DNA from: Maritalea mediterranea
Lineage (GTDB): Bacteria > Pseudomonadota > Alphaproteobacteria > Rhizobiales > Devosiaceae
Assembly: GCF_021568695.1 (NCBI RefSeq)
Contig: NZ_JAKGTI010000001.1
Coordinates: 62,001 to 126,000 of the forward strand
Reading direction: 5' to 3'
DNA length: 64,000 nt
Position numbers and translations under genes: made by a program. Positions within the stretch are counted from its first letter, which is position 1, and each line of letters opens with the position of its first letter. Of this stretch, positions 1 to 8,126 are shown in pieces. The notes under the pieces were generated by a model, which made no database searches, was not told the origin of the DNA, and saw only the letters and a list, made by a program, of their open reading frames with translations.

Positions 1-1
1 A

Positions 2-643
2 GGCAAGAAACAGGCGCGCGACCTGGGCGATTGGCATTTATGGACCGAGGTGACAAGGTCCGTCTCGCCGCTTAAGCCGGAAAAGAGGCACTCAGTCCGC
101 AAAATTACCCCGCCGGAAGCGGGGCATTCTGGACCGAACAACAGCGTGGCCGATAATAAGCAGCGCTTAAAGGCCAGCACAGCTAAACCACCTTCCGGCA
201 AACGCCAATGGGCGCCGTTGGTGCCACACACAGCGCATCAGCAAGCGACCGCGCAGCCACACATCAATTCGGTCATGCGCGCCCGGGTGAGCGATAAACG
301 CATTGACCCCAGAACCAAGCGCAAACTCACCCGTGGTCGCATGCCGATTGATGCCACGCTTGATTTGCATGGCATGCGCCAGCACGAAGCCCATGGGGCA
401 TTGAGCCATTTTGTGGCCAGCGCTTTCGCCCGCGGCCACCGCAATTTGCTGGTGATCACCGGCAAGGGCGTGCGCCGCACGGATTTTGCCCAATTTGAGC
501 AAAAGGGCGTGTTGCGCTATCGTGTACCCCAATGGTTGGAGGAACCACATTTACGGGGAATGATTGCCGGCATTGAGGGGGCCGGCCAAACACACGGCGG
601 CGAAGGCGCGCTCTATATTAGGTTGAAACGGAACCCTAAATGA
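2..643 (+). CDS. Smr-domain protein, 5' end outside window
   Basis: This frame is open from the window edge, so the true start lies upstream. A GTG at 50 is only an internal codon: the residues before it (DLGDWHLWTEVTRSVSPLKP) match the usual N-terminus of alphaproteobacterial Smr proteins, which carry an LW-x2-V-x-R-x-V-x-PL motif. The C-terminal half holds the Smr domain, with LDLHGM at about nt 358-375 and ITGKGVRR at about nt 455-480. Smr domains bind and nick branched DNA or act on RNA; the exact role of this stand-alone form is unknown. The region between the motif and the Smr domain is basic, proline-rich and probably disordered. Its stop overlaps the next start (ATGA), so the two genes are translationally coupled. 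Confidence 0.85.
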   Translation, partial: GKKQARDLGDWHLWTEVTRSVSPLKPEKRHSVRKITPPEAGHSGPNNSVADNKQRLKASTAKPPSGKRQWAPLVPHTAHQQATAQPHINSVMRARVSDKRIDPRTKRKLTRGRMPIDATLDLHGMRQHEAHGALSHFVASAFARGHRNLLVITGKGVRRTDFAQFEQKGVLRYRVPQWLEEPHLRGMIAGIEGAGQTHGGEGALYIRLKRNPK

Positions 644-1017
644 CCCCACTCGGTGCAAAAATGCGCCAGATGCGACGTGAACGCAAAATCACACTGAAGC
701 AGATGGCCACAGATCTGAACGTCTCAAGCGCCTATTTGTCGGCGCTCGAACATGGCCATCGTGGCAAACCAACCTGGTATATGCTGCAACGCATTATCGC
801 CTATTTTAATGTGATCTGGGACGAAGCTGAGGAATTGCAACGGCTTGCTGAACTGTCTGATCCAAAAATTACAATTGATACAGCAGGACTTGACCCCAAG
901 GCCACCGAACTGACCAATAAGTTGACACAAAATATCAAATCTTTGGAACCAGATGATTTGCATTTTCTTATTCAAGAGGTGGAACAGCGCGGTGCCCGGG
1001 CCAGAGCCAAGAAATAA
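640..1017 (+). CDS. XRE-family helix-turn-helix regulator
   Basis: A 125-residue protein with an N-terminal Cro/CI-type HTH (about residues 6-62): KMRQMRRERKITLKQMA, then the recognition segment VSSAYLSALEHGHRGKP. The C-terminal half is acidic to neutral with no recognised domain and ends in a basic tail. It overlaps the upstream Smr gene by 4 nt (ATGA). A short XRE protein directly downstream of an Smr gene is a recurring alphaproteobacterial pair, as I recall. The target is unknown; the ECF sigma gene follows after a gap of 82 nt but is probably a separate unit. Confidence 0.85.
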   Translation: MTPLGAKMRQMRRERKITLKQMATDLNVSSAYLSALEHGHRGKPTWYMLQRIIAYFNVIWDEAEELQRLAELSDPKITIDTAGLDPKATELTNKLTQNIKSLEPDDLHFLIQEVEQRGARARAKK

Positions 1018-1099
1018 TTTCATCCGTATGGCGAAACGCTGCGTAAACTAAAATAGGTCTCTTTTTTAATTCATGGTCCATTGGACCAAAGGTGAGCAT

Positions 1100-1663
1100 A
1101 TGACCGACGCGCGACGCGACATCAGCGCCAAAACGCTTGAATATTTGATTGGGCGGACAGCCCTTGGCGATAAAAAAGCATTTGCAGAACTATATTCTTC
1201 CATGGCGCCGAAACTTTTTGGCGTTTGCTTTCGTATCTTAAGGGACAAGCAAGAAGCAGAAGATGTGCTGCAGGATGCCTTTGTGAAGATCTGGCAGAAA
1301 GCCGATCGTTACGCACAGGGGCGGGCAACGCCGGTGGCGTGGCTTTCAACAATTGTGCGCAACCAGGCGATTGACCGGGTGCGCATGCGCGGCAAACCGA
1401 CCGAGCAGATTGATGATCACTTTGATTTGCCCGATAAAGATCCAACGCCGGAGCAACATACAATCTCCGGCCAGGTCGCCAAGCAGATCGATCTGTGTCT
1501 TGAGGAATTAAAACAGGACCATGCCCAATGCGTGCGACGCACATATTTGGGCGGCTGGTCTTATCAGCAAGCAGCGGATGAGCTAAAAGTGCCGATCAAT
1601 ACGGTGAAAACATGGATTAGGCGCTCGCTGTTGTCGCTAAAAGAATGTCTGGGGAATGAATAG
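1100..1663 (+). CDS. ECF RNA polymerase sigma factor, SigK-like
   Basis: An ECF sigma factor of 187 residues. Region 2 carries AFAELYSSMAPKLFGVCFRI, DAEDVLQDAF-like EAEDVLQDAFVKIWQ and WLSTIVRNQAIDRVR. Region 4 carries WSYQQAADELKVPINTVKTW, the -35-binding HTH. I start it at ATG 1100 because AAAGGTGAG lies just upstream; the in-frame ATG at 1073 has no ribosome site. The stop overlaps the anti-sigma start by 8 nt. Together with an RskA-type anti-sigma factor and fasciclin genes this resembles the mycobacterial SigK-RskA-MPT70/MPT83 group. Assignment to the SigK-like class is by context and resemblance. Confidence 0.9.
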   Translation: MTDARRDISAKTLEYLIGRTALGDKKAFAELYSSMAPKLFGVCFRILRDKQEAEDVLQDAFVKIWQKADRYAQGRATPVAWLSTIVRNQAIDRVRMRGKPTEQIDDHFDLPDKDPTPEQHTISGQVAKQIDLCLEELKQDHAQCVRRTYLGGWSYQQAADELKVPINTVKTWIRRSLLSLKECLGNE

Positions 1664-2387
1664 CGTGAACAAGAGTGAACTGAGCGAAAAAGAGCGATGG
1701 TTGGCGGCTGAGTTCGCTATGGGCGTGCTTGAAAAAGATCAGCACGATCAAGCCAGCATGCTCTATGATCAGAACGTTGCGTTCCAGCATGAAGTGGACA
1801 CGTGGACGTCGCGCCTGACCCCCATGTTGGATGATGTGGAGCCGCAAATGCCTTCGCCGGCCGTGTGGAGCCAGATTGAAAATCGCCTCGGGCTGGTCGA
1901 CAGTCAAACGCCAGCTGAAGGCTTTGCCGCCTGGTGGCAAAGTGTCAATCTGTGGCGTGGCTTAAGCTTCGGCACCAGCGCTGTTGCCGCCATTGCCTTG
2001 GCCATGCTGATTTATGGCAATCCGTTGACTGCGCCACAAACCGTGCCCGCGACACAGGATTTGGTGGCAACTTTGACCGCCGAGGGCGCAGGGCCCGCCA
2101 TGGTGGCGCGGCTTGATCGCGAAAATGGACACATGACGGTGCTCACCAATATGCAGGCCAGCGCCGAGCATGATCATGAATTATGGCTGGTCCCGCAAGA
2201 TGGCAATCCGATTTCATTGGCGCTGGTGGAGGCGCAGGGCAGTGCCGATCTGCAAATTGATCAAGCCATTCTCGACCAATTGGGCGAGGGCGCAACATTT
2301 GCAATCTCAGTAGAGCCGCTAGGCGGCTCGCCCACCGGACTGCCCACCGGCCCCGTGATCGCCACGGGACAGCTGCGCACCATTTAG
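1656..2387 (+). CDS. RskA-type membrane anti-sigma factor
   Basis: A 243-residue protein. The N-terminal cytoplasmic part (about 1-95) begins with helices typical of anti-sigma domains (ERWLAAEFAMGVL). One membrane helix follows at about residues 105-122 (SFGTSAVAAIALAMLIYG). The rest is a periplasmic RskA-like domain, with MQASAEHDHELWLVPQDG and a closing GPVIATGQL. There is no cysteine at all, so the zinc-binding HxxxCxxC form is excluded. It overlaps the sigma gene by 8 nt, so it is presumably the cognate inhibitor. In the known family the anti-sigma factor is cleaved by proteolysis to free the sigma factor; the trigger here is unknown. Confidence 0.87.
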   Translation: MNSVNKSELSEKERWLAAEFAMGVLEKDQHDQASMLYDQNVAFQHEVDTWTSRLTPMLDDVEPQMPSPAVWSQIENRLGLVDSQTPAEGFAAWWQSVNLWRGLSFGTSAVAAIALAMLIYGNPLTAPQTVPATQDLVATLTAEGAGPAMVARLDRENGHMTVLTNMQASAEHDHELWLVPQDGNPISLALVEAQGSADLQIDQAILDQLGEGATFAISVEPLGGSPTGLPTGPVIATGQLRTI

Positions 2388-2412
2388 GTGGCCATATATA
2401 TTGAAAATATCT

Positions 2413-2444
2413 GCCGGGAAGGTTTGGCCTTCCCGGCATTTTTT
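2413..2444 (+). terminator. Rho-independent terminator after rskA-like gene
   Basis: A perfect 10-bp stem (GCCGGGAAGG with CCTTCCCGGC, loop TTTGG) is followed by A and six T. It closes the sigma/anti-sigma operon, so the fasciclin gene downstream needs its own promoter. Confidence 0.92.
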
Positions 2445-2536
2445 ATGTGTGATGACAAATTTAGCAAGAAATATCATGACCTAACCCATTGATTTGAAAA
2501 GATAACGCAAATTTTTCCAAAAAATAATGCACATTC

Positions 2537-2565
2537 TGAAACAATCCTGAAGCGCCTCCCGTATC
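2537..2565 (+). promoter_or_regulatory. Candidate ECF promoter of first fasciclin gene
   Basis: TGAAAC (2537-2542), a 17-nt spacer and CGTATC (2560-2565). A similar pair (TGAAAA, 16 nt, CGTTATC) precedes the second fasciclin gene. The -10 CGT core is common in ECF-type promoters. Assignment to the neighbouring sigma factor is an inference; the sigma gene itself has no clear copy. Confidence 0.35.
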
Positions 2566-2614
2566 TGCAGTAACCCTTTCAATGAGGGTGTTCAAAAAAA
2601 CGGAGAGGTACATC

Positions 2615-3187
2615 ATGCTTAAGAATATTATGAAAACATCAGCCGCTGCATTTGTAGCAGCATCAATTGGTTTTGCTTCTGCTGGCGCAGCTTTCGCCAT
2701 GGATGACAACCCAATGGTGGGTGGCGCACCAATGTTTGCAGATAAAAACATTGTCGAAAATGCTGTTAACTCAGCCGACCACACCACATTGGTGGCTGCC
2801 GTGAAAGCAGCTGGTCTTGTGGAGACATTGGCAAGCGAAGGTCCATTCACAGTGTTTGCCCCAACAAACGCTGCCTTTGAAGCGCTGCCAGCTGGCACAG
2901 TGGAAACATTGTTGCAGCCTGAAAATAAAGACATGTTGACTAAAGTGCTGACCGCACACGTGGTCGCAGGCGACATCAAAGCCGCTGATCTGATCAAAAT
3001 GATCGAGGACAATGGCGGCACTTACAACTTCACAGCCGTGAGCGGCGATGCACTGACCGCTCAGCTGAATGACGGCAATGTCTATATCATTGATGAAAAC
3101 GGCAATGCCGCGAAAGTGACAATTGCAGACGTGAACCAGTCAAACGGTGTGATCCACGTTGTAAACTCAGTATTGGTGCCTAAATAA
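2615..3187 (+). CDS. Secreted fasciclin (FAS1) domain protein
   Basis: A 190-residue protein with one FAS1 domain. I start it at ATG 2615, with GGAGAGG six nt upstream; this gives a clean signal peptide (MLKNIMKTSAAAFVAAS..., cleavage after AGAAFA). The mature N-terminus is methionine-rich (MDDNPMVGGAPMF). FAS1 hallmarks are HTTLVAAV, GPFTVFAPTNAAF (H1 box), LTAHVVAGD and NGVIHVVNSVLVPK (H2 box). FAS1 domains mediate adhesion or extracellular protein contacts. A close paralogue lies at 4097-4639, and the pair brackets msrB. The candidate ECF promoter upstream suggests control by the adjacent sigma factor. Confidence 0.92.
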   Translation: MLKNIMKTSAAAFVAASIGFASAGAAFAMDDNPMVGGAPMFADKNIVENAVNSADHTTLVAAVKAAGLVETLASEGPFTVFAPTNAAFEALPAGTVETLLQPENKDMLTKVLTAHVVAGDIKAADLIKMIEDNGGTYNFTAVSGDALTAQLNDGNVYIIDENGNAAKVTIADVNQSNGVIHVVNSVLVPK

Positions 3188-3203
3188 GCGCCTTTTGAGC
3201 TTG

Positions 3204-3225
3204 GGGTTGGCCTACGGGCCAACCC
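3204..3225 (+). terminator. Hairpin between fasciclin gene and msrB
   Basis: A perfect 9-bp stem (GGGTTGGCC with GGCCAACCC, loop TACG) stands 16 nt after the stop. The following sequence (ACAATTT) is only weakly T-rich, so this may be a partial terminator or a 3'-end stabiliser that lets some transcription continue into msrB. Confidence 0.55.
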
Positions 3226-3255
3226 ACAATTTAACTCCCGAAAGGAGATGGGCAA

Positions 3256-3804
3256 ATGTCTAACCAAACCAAACAAGATCAAAGCCATAATCGTCGAGGG
3301 TTTTTGAAAAAAATCGGGCTGAGCGTGGGGGCATTTGCTGTAGCCGGTGTGGGCACCGGTACTTATTTCTGGCGTGTTGGCGATGACCAGGCCAATGCAA
3401 ACGACCAGGGCGAGTTTGAAATCACCCGCACCCCGGAAGAATGGAAAAGCATTCTGACCGAAAATGAATATAAGGTGTTGCGGGAAGAACAAACGGAACG
3501 GGCCTATACCTCAGATTTGCTGAACGAAAAGCGTGAAGGCATCTATCACTGCGCTGGCTGTGATCAGGCGGTTTATCCCTCTGATACCAAATATGACAGC
3601 GGCACTGGCTGGCCAAGCTTTTGGGCACCGATTGACGAGGCAGCCATCGGCACCAAGCCGGACAACTCGCTGTTTGCCACCCGTACAGAAGTACATTGCA
3701 GTCGCTGTGGCGGTCATTTGGGTCACATTTTTGACGATGGGCCAAAGCCAACCGGCAAACGCCATTGTCTCAATGGTATCGCGCTGAATTTTAAACCCGC
3801 TTAG
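3256..3804 (+). CDS. msrB: Tat-exported methionine-(R)-sulfoxide reductase MsrB
   Basis: A 182-residue protein that reduces methionine-R-sulfoxide in proteins. The N-terminus carries a twin-arginine signal (RRGFLKK then a hydrophobic stretch, about residues 14-40), so the enzyme should act in the periplasm. The zinc site is visible as CAGC (about residue 98) and CSRCGG; RCGGHLGHIFDDGP and RHCLNG, which holds the catalytic cysteine, are intact. AAAGGAG precedes the ATG. It lies between two secreted fasciclin genes and downstream of an ECF sigma pair, which suggests repair of oxidised envelope proteins. No MsrA partner or dedicated membrane electron donor is nearby. Confidence 0.93.
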   Translation: MSNQTKQDQSHNRRGFLKKIGLSVGAFAVAGVGTGTYFWRVGDDQANANDQGEFEITRTPEEWKSILTENEYKVLREEQTERAYTSDLLNEKREGIYHCAGCDQAVYPSDTKYDSGTGWPSFWAPIDEAAIGTKPDNSLFATRTEVHCSRCGGHLGHIFDDGPKPTGKRHCLNGIALNFKPA

Positions 3805-3913
3805 CACCAACGAAATTGGGGTCAAAACATATATCATCCTCCAAAATCAAATCGACTTTCTTGATTTGACCCCCTTTTTGAACCCGTTCATGCCCCCGAA
3901 CCGGTTCAATCCA

Positions 3914-3946
3914 AAGCGTCTCTGATGACTTCAGAGGCGCTTTTTT
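3914..3946 (+). terminator. Terminator after msrB
   Basis: A 12-bp stem (AAGCGTCTCTGA with TCAGAGGCGCTT, one G-T pair, loop TGACT) ends in six T. It lies 110 nt after the msrB stop. A second weaker inverted repeat (AAATCAA/TTGATTT, 3844-3867) precedes it. Confidence 0.85.
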
Positions 3947-3981
3947 GTTGATGTCGAGTGAATGCAGTTGCACTAAGGCGT

Positions 3982-4010
3982 TGAAAAATATGGATCACGA
4001 AAACGTTATC
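3982..4010 (+). promoter_or_regulatory. Candidate ECF promoter of second fasciclin gene
   Basis: TGAAAA (3982-3987), a 16-nt spacer and CGTTATC (4004-4010), resembling the TGAAAC-N17-CGTATC pair before the first fasciclin gene. The msrB terminator lies just upstream, so a promoter is required here. Confidence 0.35.
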
Positions 4011-4096
4011 ATCCATCAATGATCGAGTCCTCAATCCACACCGTTATCTCTTCGACCGTTGGCCAACGGATAGTGAAAATTTTGGAGAAAACGATC

Positions 4097-4639
4097 ATGC
4101 TAAAATCTATCCTTAAGACGTCATCTGCCCTTTTTGTCGCCGCTTCTCTCGGCTTTGCTGCAGCCCCCGCTTTGGCAGACGGTCACGGCGCAAAAATGAA
4201 CATTGTTGAAACAGCGATTGCTTCTGAAGCGCACACCACTTTGGTCGCCGCTGTGCAAGCTGCGGGTCTTGTAGAAACCTTGCAAGGCGACGGGCCGTTC
4301 ACCGTATTTGCCCCAACAAATGATGCTTTCGCTGCCTTGCCTGAAGGCACCGTGGAATCTTTGCTGGAGCCTGAAAACAAAGAAATGCTGATCAAGGTGT
4401 TGACCGCCCACGTTGTGGCCGGCGATGTGCGCGCAGCTGATCTGTTGAAAGCCATTGAAGATAATGGCGGCGCTTATGAATTTGAAACAGTAAGCGGCGA
4501 TATGCTGAAAGCTGAAGTGCGCGATGGCAATGTGTTCATCATTGATGAGAATGGCAATGCAGGCCAAGTCACTGCGGCCGATCTCGCCCAGACCAACGGC
4601 GTGATTCACGTGGTGAACGCGGTTTTGGTGCCAAAATAA
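4097..4639 (+). CDS. Secreted fasciclin (FAS1) domain protein, paralogue
   Basis: A 180-residue paralogue of the 2615-3187 product, strongly similar over the FAS1 domain (HTTLVAAV, GPFTVFAPTNDAF, LTAHVVAGD, NGVIHVVNAVLVPK). ATG 4097 is preceded by GGAG and gives a typical signal peptide cleaved after APALA. An in-frame ATG at 4019 would bury the signal peptide and is less likely. Unlike its paralogue it lacks the methionine-rich start of the mature chain. It has its own candidate promoter and terminator. Confidence 0.9.
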   Translation: MLKSILKTSSALFVAASLGFAAAPALADGHGAKMNIVETAIASEAHTTLVAAVQAAGLVETLQGDGPFTVFAPTNDAFAALPEGTVESLLEPENKEMLIKVLTAHVVAGDVRAADLLKAIEDNGGAYEFETVSGDMLKAEVRDGNVFIIDENGNAGQVTAADLAQTNGVIHVVNAVLVPK

Positions 4640-4731
4640 GTCGAGTTTAGCGATTGTCAGCGTGGGCTTGGCCCTAACCGGTCGAGCTCATATCTCCCCC
4701 ATCCAATTCCCTCTGGCTGACAATGGCAAGG

Positions 4732-4761
4732 AAGCGCCCTGATCCCACTCAGGGCGCTTTT
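4732..4761 (+). terminator. Terminator after second fasciclin gene
   Basis: An 11-bp stem (AAGCGCCCTGA with TCAGGGCGCTT, loop TCCCAC) runs into TTTT. Apart from this hairpin, nothing else was recognised in 4640-4866. Confidence 0.88.
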
Positions 4762-4866
4762 GCGTTGCAGTCCCTGCCATTCCGAGCGCTTTGCCTCTCT
4801 CATCGATTGCGAAAGAAATTTTTATCGCTATGGTGAGGTCAAATTTCTCCTAACGCGAATTGTTCT

Positions 4867-6273
4867 ATGCGCACCAATCCCATCCTCAATACCGATAGCT
4901 ATAAAGCGTCCCATTTTTTGCAATATCCCGAGGGCGTGACGAAGGTTTATTCCTATATCGAGGCGCGTGGCCCCAAAAACCATGATGTGTTGTTTTTCGG
5001 GCTGCAAATGTTCATCAAATCCTATCTGAACACGCCCATTACGGCGCAGGATATTGATGAAGCCGATCAAATCTTTACTGCCCATGGATTGCCCTTCAAT
5101 CGAAAAGGCTGGGTCTATATTCTAGAAAAACATAAGGGCTATATGCCCATCGCTATCCATGCGCTGAAGGAAGGCACGGTCACCAAAACCAGTGTGCCGC
5201 TGGCCCTGGTTTACAACACTGATCCAAATTGTGCCTGGCTGACCTCCTATCTGGAAACTGCGATTTTGCGCGGCGTTTGGTATCCCACCACGGTGGCCAC
5301 CAACTCATTCCTGATCAAACAACAGATCAAGGCGGCGCTCGAGAAAACCTCGGACGATGTCAACGGCCAATTGCCCTTCAAGCTTCATGACTTTGGTGCC
5401 CGCGGTGCGTCGTCACAAGAAACCGCGCAAATTGGCGGCTTGGCGCATTTGGTGAATTTTCAAGGCACAGATACAGTGTCTGCATTGCCCATGGCCCGCC
5501 AATATTACGGCGGGGATGATCCCCATTTTATGGCGGGTTTCTCAATCCCGGCGGCAGAACATTCCACCATGATCAGTTGGGGCCGCGCAGGGGAAAAAGA
5601 CGCTTACGCCAATATGCTGGCGAAATTCCCGCACGGCCTCGTAGCGGTCGTCTCTGACAGTTACGATCTGTTCAACGCGCTGGAAAATATCTGGGGCGAT
5701 GAGCTGAAAGAGCAGGTTTTGGCCCGCGATGGCACGTTGGTCGTGCGCCCCGACAGCGGCAACCCCGTTGAGATTGTCTGCCAAACGCTAGAAGTGCTGG
5801 GTGAAAAATTCGGCTATAGCACCAACGCCAAGGGTTTTAAGGTGCTGGATCCGCACGTGCGCGTCATTCAAGGTGACGGCATTTATCTCGATAGTCTCAA
5901 AGACATTCTCGATGCGATGATCGAAAAGGGCTGGGCCATCGACAATGTGGCTTTTGGCATGGGCGGGGGGCTGTTGCAGGCCGTGTCCCGCGACAGCTAC
6001 CAATTTGCCATGAAAGCCTGTGCGATCGAGCGTAACGGACAGATTGAACCGATTTATAAAGAGCCCAAAACCGATAAAAACAAGACCTCAAAGCGCGGCG
6101 TTCAAGGCGTGTTTGAAGAAAAAGGTCAATTGGTCGCGAAAGCCATTTCGCCGGCGCAAATAGCCGATCCGGCCAATATGCTCAAGCCAGTTTTTGGATT
6201 GGCAGATGGTGTGCCTCAAATCGCCCATCTCAGCTTTACTGAAGTGCGGCAACAGGCCGAACAAACATCTTGA
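4867..6273 (+). CDS. nadV: Nicotinamide phosphoribosyltransferase, NAMPT type
   Basis: A 468-residue protein resembling animal and bacterial NAMPT/NadV, which makes nicotinamide mononucleotide from nicotinamide and PRPP. NTDSYKASHFLQYP at the start, HDFGARGASS (about 174-183), FQGTDTVSALPMARQYYG (Asp about 202, the residue that favours the amide substrate in NAMPT), AAEHSTM and VVRPDSGNP are recognisable. Length fits the NAMPT class rather than shorter nicotinate enzymes of the PncB class. It stands alone between terminators, and no nadM-like adenylyltransferase is adjacent. It would give a one-step nicotinamide salvage route independent of a deamidase. Confidence 0.9.
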   Translation: MRTNPILNTDSYKASHFLQYPEGVTKVYSYIEARGPKNHDVLFFGLQMFIKSYLNTPITAQDIDEADQIFTAHGLPFNRKGWVYILEKHKGYMPIAIHALKEGTVTKTSVPLALVYNTDPNCAWLTSYLETAILRGVWYPTTVATNSFLIKQQIKAALEKTSDDVNGQLPFKLHDFGARGASSQETAQIGGLAHLVNFQGTDTVSALPMARQYYGGDDPHFMAGFSIPAAEHSTMISWGRAGEKDAYANMLAKFPHGLVAVVSDSYDLFNALENIWGDELKEQVLARDGTLVVRPDSGNPVEIVCQTLEVLGEKFGYSTNAKGFKVLDPHVRVIQGDGIYLDSLKDILDAMIEKGWAIDNVAFGMGGGLLQAVSRDSYQFAMKACAIERNGQIEPIYKEPKTDKNKTSKRGVQGVFEEKGQLVAKAISPAQIADPANMLKPVFGLADGVPQIAHLSFTEVRQQAEQTS

Positions 6274-6299
6274 AAAAAAAAGCGGGGCTTTCGCCCCGC
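6274..6299 (-). terminator. hslU terminator
   Basis: On the minus strand a 7-bp GC stem (GCGGGGC with GCCCCGC, loop of four) is followed by a run of nine T. It lies between the convergent nadV and hslU genes. Confidence 0.9.
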
Positions 6300-6304
6300 C
6301 CAAC

Positions 6305-7615
6305 TTAGAGGATAAAGCGGCTGAGATCGGTGTCTTCAGCCAATTCGCCCACGGCTTTGCGGACATAAGCGCCATCAATTTCAATGGTTTCGCCGCTTTT
6401 GTCCGGGGCGTCGAAGGAGACATCTTCCAGCAATTTTTCCATCACGGTTTGCAACCGCCGTGCCCCGATATTTTCGACTGATGAGTTGATCGCGACGGCC
6501 AGTTCAGCGATGGCGTCAATGGCATCCGGCTTGAAATCAAGCGTCACCCCTTCTGTGCCCATCAGCGCGACATATTGCTTGATCAAGCTGGCATCGGTAT
6601 CATTCAAAATCCGCACAAAATCCTCATGGGTGAGGGCGCGCAGTTCCACCCGAATCGGCAAGCGACCCTGCAATTCCGGCAGCAAGTCAGACGGCTTTGC
6701 TACATGGAAAGCGCCGGAAGCGATAAACAGAATATGGTCGGTTTTCACCGGGCCATGTTTGGTGGACACAGTGGTGCCTTCAATCAGTGGCAGCAAATCG
6801 CGCTGCACGCCCTCGCGGCTTACCTCGCCGCCAGAGCGCCCATCTTTGACGCAAATTTTGTCGATCTCATCGAGAAAAACGATGCCGTGATTTTCTACAA
6901 GTTCAATGGCTTCGGCCACAATCTTATCCTGATCCAACAGCTTGTCGGCTTCTTCATTGATTAGCAACTCGTAGCTGTCGACCACTTTAACGGTGCGCTT
7001 CACGCCTTTTTGGTTAAAAGCTTTGCCCAGCATGTCACTCAGATCGATCATGCCCATTTGCGCCCCGGGCATGCCGGGAATATCAAACATGTTGGAGCCT
7101 TGAGCCGCCGACACTTCAATTTCGATTTCTTTATCGTCCAACTCGTTGTTGCGCAGCTTTTGGCGATAGCTGTCACGGGTGGAGGGGCTGGCAGACTTGC
7201 CCACCAGCGCGTCGAGCACCCGCTCTTCGGCCTGCAAATGCGCTTTCGCCTGCACTTCGCGACGTTTTTTGTCTTTCAAAAGTCCGATCCCGGCTTCCAC
7301 CAGATCGCGCACAATCTGTTCCACATCGCGGCCCACATAGCCCACTTCGGTGAATTTGGTGGCTTCCACTTTCACAAAAGGCGCTTGCGCCAACCGCGCC
7401 AAGCGGCGGGAAATTTCGGTTTTGCCCACGCCGGTTGGCCCGATCATCAAAATGTTTTTCGGGTTCACTTCCTGGCGCATTTCCGCGTCCAGCTGTTGCC
7501 GCCGCCAACGATTGCGCAGGGCCACGGCCACGGCGCGTTTAGCATCTTTTTGGCCCACAATATAGCGGTCCAGTTCAGAAACGATCTCGCGCGGAGAAAA
7601 ACTCAATTCACTCAT
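6305..7615 (-). CDS. hslU: HslU, ATPase subunit of HslVU protease
   Basis: A AAA+ unfoldase of about 436 residues that feeds substrates into HslV. Visible are [16 protein letters not shown], Walker [11 protein letters not shown] (about 58-67), Walker [11 protein letters not shown], the pore-loop region and a C-terminus ending DLSRFIL, like the HslU tail that inserts into HslV. Two adjacent ATG codons exist (7618 and 7615); spacing from AAGGA favours the second. It is the last gene of hslV-GNAT-hslU and is followed by a strong terminator. Confidence 0.96.
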   Translation of the reverse strand: MSELSFSPREIVSELDRYIVGQKDAKRAVAVALRNRWRRQQLDAEMRQEVNPKNILMIGPTGVGKTEISRRLARLAQAPFVKVEATKFTEVGYVGRDVEQIVRDLVEAGIGLLKDKKRREVQAKAHLQAEERVLDALVGKSASPSTRDSYRQKLRNNELDDKEIEIEVSAAQGSNMFDIPGMPGAQMGMIDLSDMLGKAFNQKGVKRTVKVVDSYELLINEEADKLLDQDKIVAEAIELVENHGIVFLDEIDKICVKDGRSGGEVSREGVQRDLLPLIEGTTVSTKHGPVKTDHILFIASGAFHVAKPSDLLPELQGRLPIRVELRALTHEDFVRILNDTDASLIKQYVALMGTEGVTLDFKPDAIDAIAELAVAINSSVENIGARRLQTVMEKLLEDVSFDAPDKSGETIEIDGAYVRKAVGELAEDTDLSRFIL

Positions 7616-7634
7616 CATTTTTCCTTCCGGTGCC

Positions 7635-8126
7635 TTATAAAAAGCGCACCATCAAATCTTCATCATAATAGTGGCCATCATACAAAATGGCCTTGGGCGC
7701 GGTGCCAAACCGCTCAAACCCGAGTTTGCGATAGGTCTTTTGCGCCGCCTGATTGTCCACCGTCACGCAAAGGGTCACTTGTTCAATCCCCGCCTGCCGG
7801 GCGTCATCGCACATGGCTTCAATCATTTGCGCCATAATGCCTTTGCCCCGCGCTTGCGGGCGGGCATAGACGGCAATCAGATTGGCCGTGTGGCGCACAT
7901 TGGCACCTTTGCCAAGGGCATAGGCGGCCACCGCCACCAGTGCCCCATCGTCAAACGCGCCATATGCATTCAGATTGTCGAGCCAGCTTTCAAAATAGCT
8001 CAAAGGCTGGTCTTCCACATCCTGAAGCCCGGATCCAAAGGCGGCGGGGTGGTTGCGAAAGCCTTCAATGCGGATCTCACGAAAAATCTCTGCATCTTTC
8101 GGGGTAAGGCGGCGAATCTCGGCCAT
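7635..8126 (-). CDS. GNAT N-acetyltransferase in the hslVU operon
   Basis: A 163-residue GNAT protein. [20 protein letters not shown] opens the fold; the acetyl-CoA loop is [13 protein letters not shown] (about 79-91), and a late [17 protein letters not shown] gives the final strand. It overlaps hslV by one base and is followed by hslU after 19 nt, so it is part of that operon. An acetyltransferase between hslV and hslU is a recurring arrangement in Hyphomicrobiales. The substrate is unknown. Confidence 0.88.
   Translation of the reverse strand: MAEIRRLTPKDAEIFREIRIEGFRNHPAAFGSGLQDVEDQPLSYFESWLDNLNAYGAFDDGALVAVAAYALGKGANVRHTANLIAVYARPQARGKGIMAQMIEAMCDDARQAGIEQVTLCVTVDNQAAQKTYRKLGFERFGTAPKAILYDGHYYDEDLMVRFL

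Noticed and set aside
3791-3973. A 60-residue minus-strand frame downstream of msrB
   Set aside because: It runs through the msrB terminator and has no ribosome site.
7010-7837. A 275-residue plus-strand frame over hslU
   Set aside because: It is antisense to hslU and the GNAT gene and has His/Phe-rich composition typical of a shadow frame.
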